Assembly: GCF_017876165.1 (NCBI RefSeq)
Contig: NZ_JAGINQ010000008.1
Coordinates: 214,986-278,985 of the forward strand
Direction of reading: 5' to 3'
Length of the DNA: 64,000 nucleotides
Source: Azospirillum soli
Lineage (GTDB): Bacteria > Pseudomonadota > Alphaproteobacteria > Azospirillales > Azospirillaceae
Both the position numbers and the translations under genes were made by a program. The notes under the pieces are model-generated. The model saw only the letters and a list, made by a program, of their open reading frames with translations, was not told the origin of the DNA and ran no database searches. Each line of letters begins with the position of its first letter. The stretch's first letter is position 1. Shown here piece after piece: positions 1-8,036 of this stretch.

Positions 1-1856
1 ACCGCCGACGCCAGCGCCACCCGCGCCGAGGCCGCGCCGATGGCCCCGGCCAGCAGCCGTTCGGCGAAGCGCACCAGCTCCGCTCCGGCTTTTCGCTGCG
101 GGTCCAGCTCCCCAAAGGCCTGCTCGGCCCGCTGCGGTCCCAGGAAACGCGCGACGATGCGCGCCAGATCGCCGACCGTGGCGTCGCCCCGCCACTGCCC
201 GGCCGTCAGGGGCGCCTCCGCATGCTGGAACACCTCGACAAAGGCCGTCGCCTGCGCCCGTTCGCCCAGCCCCGGTCGGTCGAGCAGCGACACCGCTACG
301 TAAAGCCCGATGTTGAGCAGCATGCTCCAGAACAGCGAATGCGTCAGCGGGTCCAGCCCGTCCAGCCCGAACAGCGCGTAGGGGCGCAGCAGTTCCACCC
401 CCCACGGACCGTCCTCGATGAAGGTCTCCGGCAGCCAGCCCGACCGCGCGAAGCTCGGCAGCAGCAGCGTGTAGGCCCAGGTCAGGATTCCGGCGCTCAG
501 CCCCGCCAGCGCCCCGCGCCGTGTGCCGCCGATCCAATAGATGCCGCCGATCAGCACCGGCGCGAACTGCGCGACCGCCGCGAAGGAGATCAGCCCGATG
601 GCGACCAGCGCGTAGGCCGACCCCGCCAGCCGGAAATACACATAGCCCAGCAGCAGGATCGCCACGATAGCGACGCGCCGGATCGTCAGCAGCAGGGGCG
701 ACAGGTCGTGCAGCTTTTCCAGCCGCGCGCTGCGCGACCGCAGCAGCAGCGGCATGACCAGATCGTTGCACACCATGGTGGACAGGGCGATGGCCTCCAC
801 GATGATCATGCCGGTCGCCGCCGACAGTCCGCCGATGAAGGCCAGCAGCGCCAGCCAGCCATCCCCGGCCGCCAGCGGCAGCGCCACCACGAACACGTCC
901 GGGTCCACCGCCCGGTTGGGGAATTGCATCAGCCCGGCCACCGCGACCGGCAGTACGAACAGGTTGATCAGCAGCATGTAGAGCGGGAAAAGCCACAGCG
1001 CGCGGGTCAGGTGCCGCTCGTCCACATTCTCGATGACCATCACCTGGAACTGGCGCGGCAGGCACAGCACCGCCGCCGTCGCCAGCAGCATGATCGTCGG
1101 CCAGGACCCGTCGCCCAGCGCCGGGGCGGAGGTGAACAGGTGCCGGATCTCCGAGTGCGCTTCTGCACGGGCGAACAGATCGGCCGTCCCGCCGTACATC
1201 CCCCACACCACGAAGGCACCGACCGCCAGGAAGGCGACCAGCTTGACCACCGATTCGAAGGCGATGGCGGCGACCATGCCCTCGTGATGCTCGGCGGCGT
1301 CGATGTGCCGGGTGCCGAAGACGATGGCGAAGGCCGCCATGACCACCGCCACGTAAAAGGCGTTGTCCAGCACGACCGGCAGCGATAGCCCGCCCGTCAG
1401 GCCGCTCGGGTCCGCGCCCGACAGTACGTCGAAGCTGACCGCCACGGCTTTCAGCTGCAAGGCGATGTAGGGCGTGATGCCGATCACCGCGGTCAGCGCC
1501 ACCAGCCCGCCCAGGCCCTGGCTTTTCCCGTACCGGCTCGCCAGGAAATCGGCGATCGAGGTGATTCGCTGCGCCTTGGCGATGCGCAGGATCTTCCGCA
1601 GGACCAGCGGCCCCAGCAGCATCAGCAGCGTCGGCCCCAGATAGATCGGCAGGAACCCGATGCCCAGCGACGCCGCCCGCCCGACCGACCCGTAGAAGGT
1701 CCAGGTCGTGCAGTACACCGCCAGCGACAGCGCGTACACGTACGGCGACGCGATAACGCTGCGGCGCGCGTCCGCCCGTGCGTCCGCCCACCAGGCGATG
1801 GCGAACAGGACGAACAGATAGGCGAGCGATGCGGCGACGATGGTCGGCCAGGGCAT
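1..1856 (-). CDS. Sodium:solute symporter (SLC5)-type sensor histidine kinase, 3' part outside window
   Basis: About 618 N-terminal residues are visible. They form a polytopic membrane protein of the sodium:solute symporter fold, starting MPWPTIVAASLAYLFVLFAI, with about a dozen hydrophobic segments and SSS signatures such as YGKSQGLGGL and the LCLPRQFQVMVIE stretch. Families with this N-terminus and a PAS/HisKA/HATPase tail are CbrA/CrbS-type kinases that sense or transport small carbon substrates; the kinase part would lie beyond base 1, so it is inferred. The start is the ATG at 1856, preceded by GGAGG about 8 nt upstream. It is last in a leftward operon after a response regulator, an exonuclease fusion and a small membrane protein, which fits a CbrA/CrbS two-component locus. 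A repeat element separates it from the preceding gene. Confidence 0.85.
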   Translation of the reverse strand, partial: MPWPTIVAASLAYLFVLFAIAWWADARADARRSVIASPYVYALSLAVYCTTWTFYGSVGRAASLGIGFLPIYLGPTLLMLLGPLVLRKILRIAKAQRITSIADFLASRYGKSQGLGGLVALTAVIGITPYIALQLKAVAVSFDVLSGADPSGLTGGLSLPVVLDNAFYVAVVMAAFAIVFGTRHIDAAEHHEGMVAAIAFESVVKLVAFLAVGAFVVWGMYGGTADLFARAEAHSEIRHLFTSAPALGDGSWPTIMLLATAAVLCLPRQFQVMVIENVDERHLTRALWLFPLYMLLINLFVLPVAVAGLMQFPNRAVDPDVFVVALPLAAGDGWLALLAFIGGLSAATGMIIVEAIALSTMVCNDLVMPLLLRSRSARLEKLHDLSPLLLTIRRVAIVAILLLGYVYFRLAGSAYALVAIGLISFAAVAQFAPVLIGGIYWIGGTRRGALAGLSAGILTWAYTLLLPSFARSGWLPETFIEDGPWGVELLRPYALFGLDGLDPLTHSLFWSMLLNIGLYVAVSLLDRPGLGERAQATAFVEVFQHAEAPLTAGQWRGDATVGDLARIVARFLGPQRAEQAFGELDPQRKAGAELVRFAERLLAGAIGAASARVALASA

Positions 1857-1887
1857 GTCACCGCCCTCCGGCTCTCGGATGGGCGCC

Positions 1888-2059
1888 TGCGGTGGGCCCC
1901 CACCCTAACCCTCCCCCACCTTCGGCTCTCAGCGAATGCCGAAGGCATTCGCCTGACGCCGTCAGTGCAAACCATTGGTTTGCGCGAGAGGCGAGGGAGG
2001 GAACAAAGCTCCTTCCCCCGCCGACAGGTGGGGGAAGGTCGGGATGGGGGCCCACCGCA
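1888..2059. repeat. GC-rich intergenic inverted-repeat element, copy 1
   Basis: The ends are perfect 15-bp inverted repeats (TGCGGTGGGCCCCCA at 1888-1902 and its complement at 2045-2059). The interior carries CCCTAACCCTCCCCC-like sequence and the hairpin AATGCCGAAGGCATT. Related elements with CCC-TAACCCTCCCC ends lie at 28365-28489 and 48241-48342. It sits between two genes of one operon and is probably transcribed as a folded RNA. Confidence 0.75.
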
Positions 2060-2078
2060 AGGGCGTTGGCACGCCCTC

Positions 2079-2312
2079 TCATGATCGCCCTCCGCGTTCC
2101 AGGAACATGGCCGACAGCCCGATCAACGCCGCCCACACGCCCAGCGCGTACACGTACAGCAACGGCACACCGAACACCGTCTCGCCCACCCCGAACACGC
2201 GCAGCAGCGGCGGGTTGAAGGCGACCAGCCCGAACAGGAACAGCGCGATCAGGCGTTCGGAACCCGCCCGCGTCGGCGGGGATGAGGGGGGCTTGCCGGC
2301 CTCGCGGCTCAA
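2079..2312 (-). CDS. Small two-helix membrane protein of the SSS-kinase operon
   Basis: A 77-residue protein with two hydrophobic segments (about residues 20-38, LIALFLFGLVAFNPPLLRVF, and 46-70, VPLLYVYALGVWAALIGLSA). Its start overlaps the stop of the exonuclease-fusion gene by 4 nt, so translation is probably coupled. No named family is recognised. By position (small ORF directly before an SLC5-type kinase) it resembles CbrX, the small translationally coupled gene ahead of cbrA in Pseudomonas, but no sequence similarity is claimed. It may assist assembly of the transporter-kinase. Confidence 0.75.
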   Translation of the reverse strand: MSREAGKPPSSPPTRAGSERLIALFLFGLVAFNPPLLRVFGVGETVFGVPLLYVYALGVWAALIGLSAMFLERGGRS

Positions 2313-4501
2313 AAGGCCCGCTCCCGCGCGGCCAGCTCGACGATGATGTTGGCCCTGCGAATGGCGTCGTCGAGCGTCGTCACGTCACGCTCCTTCAGCA
2401 TCTCGACCATGCGCAGGAACACCGCCGCCGTGACGAGGCTGTCGCCCAGCGCCGTGTGCCGGTCCACCACCTCGATGCCCAGCCGTTCGGCGATGCCGTC
2501 CAGCGTATGGTCGCCGTCGTCGCCCTGGAGCATCCGCGACAGCAGCATGGTGTCCAGCACCGGGCTGTCGAACTGCACGCCGGCCGCGCGCTCCTTCATC
2601 TTCAGGAATTTCAGGTCGAAGGCGGCGTTGTGCGCGATCAGCACCGCGCCCGAGACGAAGGCGCGGAACTGCGGCAGCACCTTGTCGATGGTCGGCTTGT
2701 CCGCGACCATGTCGTCGGTGATGCCGTGGAAGGGGACGGATTCCGGCGGGATCGGCCGCTTCGGGTTGACCAGCGTGTTGAAGGTCTCGCCGGTCAGGAT
2801 GCGCCCGCCGACGATGCGCACGGCGGCGATCTGGATGATCTCGTCGCCGTTGCTGGGCGACAGGCCGGTGGTCTCCGTGTCGAACACCACGTAATGCAGC
2901 TGGTCCAGCGGCGTCCGGCCCAATTCGCTGGTCGCCAGCGGCTGGTGCAGCAGGGAGAAGTCGAAGAACTCCGGCCGGGCCGAGGGCTGGACCTGCGTGT
3001 GCGCCGAGGGCGGCTTCAGCGCGGGCGGCAGCGGCACGCGCAGGCGGGCGCAGCCCTCGTGGCCCTTCACCGGCTCGCTCCACATGGTGCTCTTGTGGTG
3101 TTGCAGCACGTCGCCGACGGTCAGGCCGCCCAGCGCGTCCGGCAGCGGGTGGTCGAGCCAGCTGTCCACGATGCCGCTCGGCACCGTGGGGCCTTGCCAG
3201 GTGATGTCCAGATAGACCCACTGCCCCTCATGCTCGACCGACAGGTCGTAGGCGGCCACGCCGGTCAGCGCGTAGACGTACTCGATCAGGTATCCGAACA
3301 GGATCACCAGCGTGTAGCTGTCGCCGTGCACCCACTGCGGCAGCCCGGTCAGCGTCACCTTGTAGGCCGCGTCCGGCCCGACCCGGTGGCGGACGAGGTT
3401 GATCAGGTTGTTGGAGTGGATGTCGCTCATCGGCCAGGACCCGGTGACGACGCTGCGGTACTCCGCCGTCACATGCTCCAGCCGGTCCGACAGGGTGTTG
3501 CAGGACTCCATCATGGCGGCGTCGAAGGCCGCGCGCTCCTCCGGCCCCAGGTCGGGATAGTCGCTCAGCGTCTCCAGCGCCGCGCGCAGGTTGGCGATGG
3601 GCTGGCGGAAGCCCTCCGTCGCCTCGCGCAGCAGCGCGTCGCGCTGGCCCAGCACGGCCAGTTCGCTGGTCGCGTCCGACAGGGTGATGACGTAGCCGGT
3701 GATGGTCGGCGTCGCGTCCGGATCGTCGGATTCCTGCAAGATGGCGCTCATCCGACCGGCCAGCAGGATGCGCCCGTCCGTCGTCGCGCCCACGAACTGC
3801 GCGGTCGTGCCGTGCTCGTGGTTGACGTGGCGCCCCTCGCGCACGCGCAGCGTCAGCCGCTCCAGCGTGTGCATCACCGGCTCGGCCACCACGAAATGCA
3901 GCAGCGAACGGCCCAGCCCCAGGTCGCCGGTCAGGTGCAGGATGTCCAGCGCCGTCTGATTGTAAAGAAGGATCTGGTGCTTCAGGTTGCAGACCAGCAC
4001 GCCTTCATGCAGGTCGCGCAGCACGGCGGCCAGACGCGTCTTCTGCTCCTCCGCCTTGGCGGTCGATTCGGCGACGGCGCGCGCGGTGTCGCGGCGGGCG
4101 GCGGCCAGCTTGTCCGACAGGTCGTTGACCGCCTTCGCCATGGGCACGAGGTCGCCGTAGCGCGCCAGCGGCACCCGCGCCGCCGCCGTGCCATGGGCGA
4201 TCAGCCCAGCCTCGCGGCTCAGCGTTTCCGCCGCGCGCAGCAGGTAGCGGTCCACCGTGAACCACAGCCCCCATACCCCCAGCGCCACGGCCGAGGTCAT
4301 CAGCACCGCGTAGGTGGTCAGCGGGTCGGCCGATCCGCTGTTGCTCAGCCCAATGGCCCCGCCGACCGACAGGGCGACCAGGGCGGCGCCCGTCGCCTTG
4401 AAGACCAGCGGCACCAGCCGGCGGGGGGCTACCGGAGGAGCGCTGCCCTGCGCGGCGCCTGCGTGTGTCGTGGTGGGGCTTTCCACCGCCGGCACCGTCA
4501 C
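2309..4501 (-). CDS. Membrane HAMP-PAS pseudokinase fused to a DEDDh 3'-5' exonuclease
   Basis: A 730-residue fusion. Two transmembrane helices (about 29-52 and 62-85) are followed by a HAMP-like linker, a PAS-like domain (about 155-265), a histidine-kinase-like region (about 280-500) and a DnaQ/PolC-type exonuclease domain (about 535-705). The exonuclease has all three motifs: VVFDTETTG (ExoI), IAHNAAFDLKF (ExoII) and HTALGDSLVT (ExoIII, DEDDh type). The kinase part looks inactive: where an H-box should be it reads TEGFRQPIANL with no histidine, and no clear N or G boxes are seen. The start overlaps the upstream regulator gene by 4 nt. Stand-alone exonucleases of this type are neighbours of CrbS/acetate-switch loci in gammaproteobacteria; here the enzyme is tethered to the membrane sensor. 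Confidence 0.9.
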   Translation of the reverse strand: MTVPAVESPTTTHAGAAQGSAPPVAPRRLVPLVFKATGAALVALSVGGAIGLSNSGSADPLTTYAVLMTSAVALGVWGLWFTVDRYLLRAAETLSREAGLIAHGTAAARVPLARYGDLVPMAKAVNDLSDKLAAARRDTARAVAESTAKAEEQKTRLAAVLRDLHEGVLVCNLKHQILLYNQTALDILHLTGDLGLGRSLLHFVVAEPVMHTLERLTLRVREGRHVNHEHGTTAQFVGATTDGRILLAGRMSAILQESDDPDATPTITGYVITLSDATSELAVLGQRDALLREATEGFRQPIANLRAALETLSDYPDLGPEERAAFDAAMMESCNTLSDRLEHVTAEYRSVVTGSWPMSDIHSNNLINLVRHRVGPDAAYKVTLTGLPQWVHGDSYTLVILFGYLIEYVYALTGVAAYDLSVEHEGQWVYLDITWQGPTVPSGIVDSWLDHPLPDALGGLTVGDVLQHHKSTMWSEPVKGHEGCARLRVPLPPALKPPSAHTQVQPSARPEFFDFSLLHQPLATSELGRTPLDQLHYVVFDTETTGLSPSNGDEIIQIAAVRIVGGRILTGETFNTLVNPKRPIPPESVPFHGITDDMVADKPTIDKVLPQFRAFVSGAVLIAHNAAFDLKFLKMKERAAGVQFDSPVLDTMLLSRMLQGDDGDHTLDGIAERLGIEVVDRHTALGDSLVTAAVFLRMVEMLKERDVTTLDDAIRRANIIVELAARERAF

Positions 4502-4890
4502 GGCAGGGTCTCCCGCGCATCCTGGGGTGTCAGGTACTTGCGCACGATCATGACGAGGTCGCGGGTCGAGAACGGCTTGGTGATGTAGTCGGTGGCGCCC
4601 AGCGCCATGCCCTTCTGCCGTTCCACGTCGCGGCTCTTGGCCGTCAGCATGATGATCGGAAGCGCCTGGAAGGCGGGGTTGGCGCGCAGCGACTGGCAGA
4701 CGTCGAAGCCGTCGCGCTTGGGCATCATGGCGTCCAGCAGGACCAGATCCGGCGGGCTCGCCTCGACCGATTGCAGGGCTTCCTCGCCGTCGCGCGCGAT
4801 GCGCACGTCGAAGCCGGCCTTCTGCAACAGCACCTGCAGGGAAAGGACGATGCTGGGCTCATCGTCGGCGACCAGGATCGTCGGCTTCAT
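4498..4890 (-). CDS. Single-domain response regulator (CheY-like receiver)
   Basis: 130 residues forming only a receiver domain: acidic pocket DDE at residues 9-11 (ILVADDEPS), phosphoacceptor in LVLLDAMMPKRDG, conserved Thr/Ser in IIMLTAKS and Lys in YITKPFS. There is no output domain. It is the first gene of the leftward operon and overlaps the exonuclease fusion by 4 nt, so it is likely phosphorylated by the SSS-type kinase encoded downstream. Its output is probably by protein contact, perhaps with the exonuclease-fused pseudokinase (inference). Confidence 0.93.
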   Translation of the reverse strand: MKPTILVADDEPSIVLSLQVLLQKAGFDVRIARDGEEALQSVEASPPDLVLLDAMMPKRDGFDVCQSLRANPAFQALPIIMLTAKSRDVERQKGMALGATDYITKPFSTRDLVMIVRKYLTPQDARETLP

Positions 4891-5012
4891 GGGCAGGGCT
4901 TCCTCCGATGCGCCGGTCTGTGGTGCCGGCTTTGCCTGGGCTTCGTTGGTTCTAATATGCGAGCCCGTTCAAACCCATGTTAGCGGCAAGGATAACGGCA
5001 GATCAAGACGAA

Positions 5013-5048
5013 GCCCGCCCGCAATACCGAAATTGCGGACGGGCTTTT
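5013..5048. terminator. Rho-independent terminator, probably bidirectional
   Basis: A 13-bp stem (GCCCGCCCGCAAT paired with ATTGCGGACGGGC) has a 6-nt loop. It is followed by TTTT on the plus strand and TTCGTCTT on the minus strand. One C/A mismatch on the plus strand becomes a G-U pair on the minus strand. It lies downstream of the SPOR gene and upstream of the regulator operon. Confidence 0.8.
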
Positions 5049-5139
5049 CATAGAGAAACAGGCTTACAAAAGCGGGTAAGGACAGTTTGTCGCAGGCTTG
5101 ACGGCCACACCGCGTCAGCGGGTGCTGAACCCCATCGCG

Positions 5140-6237
5140 TCAGCGGGTGCTGACGACCACCGGATCCAGCCCGACCTTTGCCTTCAGCTGGTTCGCCACG
5201 CGCTTGGCGGCGGCGCTGTCGCCGAAGCCGCCGACGCGGACCACGCGCCAGGACTGCTGTGACGCGTCGGTCCAGTCCAGCGCGTAGGCGCGGTAGCCGC
5301 TGCCTTGCAGCTTGCGCACCAGCGCCTCGGCGTTCTCCGCCACATGGAAGGACCCCAGCTGCACCGCGTAGCGTCCGCTCGGCGCGCTGGCGGCGGGCGC
5401 CGCCGAATCGACGGCGCTTTCGTCCACCGATGCGGTCTGCGCCTTCGGCTCCGCCGGGGCACGCTTGGCGGCCTTGGGCGCGAGCATGGCCTGAAGCTCC
5501 GGCGTCTCCGCCTTGGCGGTTTTCACGGGCTCGGCCGGCTTGGCGGGGGGCGGTTCGGCCTTCACGGGCTCCGTTTTCACCGGCTCGGGGGCCTTCACCG
5601 CCAGCGAGGGCGGCGGGGGTTCTGGCAGCTTGGCGACGGGTTCCGGCGCCGGCGGCCTGGGCGCGGTGACGGTCTGGACGGGCGCGGGCGGCGGCGGTTC
5701 CGGAACCTTCAGGGCCGGCGGCGGGCTGGGCTGCTGGCTGCTCGGCGGAGCGGTCTCCACGGCCGGCGGCAGGGCAGGGGGCACCGCGCTCGGTGCCGGC
5801 GCGCGGGCGATCAACGCCTCCGGCTGGCTCGGCGTGACCTTCGCGGCCGAGGTCGGAGCGGCCGGCGCGTTCGCCCCGCTCGCCCCAATGGACGATCCAC
5901 CCGGCGCGGGCGCTGCGGTGATCAGAGGCGCCACGGCCTGAACCGGCGGGGCGGTCGGCGCCTCCTCCTGGTCCAGCATGACGACGGCGAAGCCCACGCC
6001 CGCCGCGGCGACCAGCGCGGCGGCGATCTTGCCGAACGGCAGATGGCGCTCGGCCTTCGGCTCGACCTCGTCGTCCAGATCGGCGATGTCGTCGTCGGCC
6101 GGGTCGTGCTTCAAATCTTCGTTGAGGGCGCGCAGGAGCTTGGCAATGTCCTCGCTCTCCGCCCCGGAAGCACCGGTCCCGTCGTTCGACGACTTGCCGG
6201 CGGCCTTCATTTCGTCCTTGAACGTCACGGCGGACAC
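5140..6237 (-). CDS. SPOR-domain inner-membrane protein, proline/alanine-rich
   Basis: 365 residues: a cytoplasmic acidic N-terminus (1-68), one transmembrane helix (about 70-88, IAAALVAAAGVGFAVVML), a long Pro/Ala/Glu-rich periplasmic linker (about 95-275) and a C-terminal SPOR domain (about 285-362; YAVQLGSFHVAENAEALVRK). SPOR domains bind denuded peptidoglycan glycan strands at the division septum, so a cell-division role of the FtsN/DamX kind is likely. The linker could equally be a simple spacer across the periplasm. It is monocistronic, with the terminator at 5013-5048 downstream. Confidence 0.9.
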   Translation of the reverse strand: MSAVTFKDEMKAAGKSSNDGTGASGAESEDIAKLLRALNEDLKHDPADDDIADLDDEVEPKAERHLPFGKIAAALVAAAGVGFAVVMLDQEEAPTAPPVQAVAPLITAAPAPGGSSIGASGANAPAAPTSAAKVTPSQPEALIARAPAPSAVPPALPPAVETAPPSSQQPSPPPALKVPEPPPPAPVQTVTAPRPPAPEPVAKLPEPPPPSLAVKAPEPVKTEPVKAEPPPAKPAEPVKTAKAETPELQAMLAPKAAKRAPAEPKAQTASVDESAVDSAAPAASAPSGRYAVQLGSFHVAENAEALVRKLQGSGYRAYALDWTDASQQSWRVVRVGGFGDSAAAKRVANQLKAKVGLDPVVVSTR

Positions 6238-6378
6238 GCACCCGAAAAGATCACAAGGGCCATCACCGCCATCCAGGCGGATGGCAAAGCGGTGGTAATT
6301 CTTTCTACTGTATTTCCACGTTCGATCAAACGGCCATGCGACACGATGCCGTGAGAAAGAAATGACCGGAGCCCCGGC

Positions 6379-7308
6379 TTAATCCTTCCGATAGGGGTGC
6401 TCGGCCATCCAATGCTGGGCGATGGCGAGCCGCGTGGCGACCCACACCTTGTCGTGCCCGCGCACGTAATCCAGGAACCGGGCCAGCGCCGCTGCGCGCC
6501 CCGGCCGGCCGACCAGCCGGCAATGCAGCCCGACCGACATCATCTTCGGCTGGTCGGCGCCCTCGGCGTACAGCACGTCGAAGCTGTCCTTCAGATAGGT
6601 GAAGAACTGCTCGCCCGTGTTGAAGCCCTGGTTCGTCGCGAACCGCATGTCGTTGGCGTCCAGCGTGTAGGGCACGATCAGCTGCGGCCGACCATAGACG
6701 TCGTCCCAGTACGGCAGGTCGTCGGCGTAGGAGTCGGCGTTGTAGACGAAGCCGCTTTCCTCCGACACCAGCCGCCATGTGTTTGGGCTGCACCGCCCCA
6801 GATACCAGCCCAGCGGGCGCGATCCGGTGACCCGCGTGTGGATGGCGATGGCGCGCTGCATGTGCTCGCGCTCCACCTCCTCCGGCAGATGCTGGTAGTC
6901 GATCCAGCGGTAGCCGTGGGTGGCGATCTCCCACCCCGCTTCCAGCATGGCCTGGACGGCGTCCGGGTTGCGCTCCAGCGCCATGGCGACGCCGTAGACG
7001 GTGACTGGCATGTGCCGCTCGGTGAACATCCGGTGCAGCCGCCAGAACCCGGCGCGGGAGCCGTATTCGTAGATCGACTCCATGTTCATGTGCCGCATGC
7101 CCGGGATAGGCTGAGCGCCGACGATTTCCGACAGGAAGGCTTCCGACGCCGCATCGCCGTGCAGGACGCAGTTCTCGCCGCCTTCCTCGTAGTTGATGAC
7201 GAACTGCACCGCCACCCGCGCGCCGCCCGGCCAGTTGGCGTGCGGCGGCCGGGCGCCGTAACCGATCAGGTCGCGCGGGTAGGCCCGGTTCATTGGATTG
7301 GGGCTCAT
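6379..7308 (-). CDS. puuE: Allantoinase PuuE-like polysaccharide-deacetylase family protein
   Basis: 309 residues of the NodB/polysaccharide deacetylase fold with the PuuE signatures RDLIGYGARPPHANWPGGAR, VQFVINYEEGGE and GWYLGRCSPNTWRL. PuuE proteins are metal-independent allantoinases that hydrolyse allantoin to allantoate in purine degradation. The chosen ATG at 7308 overlaps the yciB stop by 4 nt, so the two are translationally coupled. No other ureide-pathway genes are nearby, so the physiological substrate is inferred from family only. Confidence 0.88.
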   Translation of the reverse strand: MSPNPMNRAYPRDLIGYGARPPHANWPGGARVAVQFVINYEEGGENCVLHGDAASEAFLSEIVGAQPIPGMRHMNMESIYEYGSRAGFWRLHRMFTERHMPVTVYGVAMALERNPDAVQAMLEAGWEIATHGYRWIDYQHLPEEVEREHMQRAIAIHTRVTGSRPLGWYLGRCSPNTWRLVSEESGFVYNADSYADDLPYWDDVYGRPQLIVPYTLDANDMRFATNQGFNTGEQFFTYLKDSFDVLYAEGADQPKMMSVGLHCRLVGRPGRAAALARFLDYVRGHDKVWVATRLAIAQHWMAEHPYRKD

Positions 7309-7868
7309 GCGGTCGGCTTCTCGGCGGATTCCTCGGGAACCTGATGGCGCAGGATCAGCGGCGCCTGGAACGCGCTGAACAGCAGCGTCAGCGGCATGAT
7401 GCCGAACACCTTGAAGTTCACCCAGGCGTCGGTGCTCATGGTCCGCCACACCGCCTCGTTCATGGCGGCCAGCAGCAGGAAGAACCACGCCCAGCGGATG
7501 GCCAGCGTCCGCCAGCCCTCGTCCGTCAGGTTCAGCACGGTGCCCAGGATGCGCTTCAGCACGTTGCGGTGCGTGACGTGCGCGACGAACAGTACGGTGG
7601 CGAACAGCAGGTTGACCAGCGTCGGCTTGATCTTGATGAACAGGTCGTCCTGAAGCCACAGCGTCAGCCCGCCGAACAGCAGCACGAAGGCGGCGCCGAC
7701 CACCGGCATGATCGGCACCTTGCGTTCGAAGTGCCAGGACACGATGACCGACACCGTCGTCGCGGCCATGAAGACGGCCGTGCCGATCATGATGCCGGCC
7801 TGGGAATTGGCGATGAAGAAGGCGGCGAGCGGGCCGGCCTCGATCAGCAGTCGCGCGTACTGGTTCAT
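7305..7868 (-). CDS. yciB: Inner-membrane protein YciB / septation protein A family
   Basis: 187 residues, about five transmembrane helices, with the IspZ/YciB signatures NSQAGIMIGTAVFMAAT, VGAAFVLLFGGLTLWLQDDLFIKIKPT and AAMNEAVWR. YciB is an inner-membrane protein linked to envelope integrity and septation. The start is the ATG of MNQYARLL; an upstream in-frame codon at 7955 gives an unconserved, non-hydrophobic extension. In many alphaproteobacteria this gene follows ftsY; here ftsY is 5.5 kb away and puuE is the operon partner. Confidence 0.9.
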   Translation of the reverse strand: MNQYARLLIEAGPLAAFFIANSQAGIMIGTAVFMAATTVSVIVSWHFERKVPIMPVVGAAFVLLFGGLTLWLQDDLFIKIKPTLVNLLFATVLFVAHVTHRNVLKRILGTVLNLTDEGWRTLAIRWAWFFLLLAAMNEAVWRTMSTDAWVNFKVFGIMPLTLLFSAFQAPLILRHQVPEESAEKPTA

Positions 7869-8036
7869 GCCCCTGACATAGCCCGAACCGGCCCTTCGAT
7901 AAAGGGGGGAAGCGGCGCGCCCGTGGCATCCCTCACACAAGAGCGCGGTCCTCATTCCTTTCGTGTGGCGAGTTCCTACCGCTTCCGGCGGCCCAGCCTT
8001 GCAACGGGCATGGCGGGGACGAGGGCCGGAACGGCG

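Noticed and set aside
222..1388. Long plus-strand open frame antisense to the SSS-kinase, with similar frames opposite dnaQ-fusion, cheR, glnD and RTX genes
   Set aside because: The sense-strand products are recognised proteins with conserved motifs, while these are Arg/His/Gln/Ala-rich shadows.
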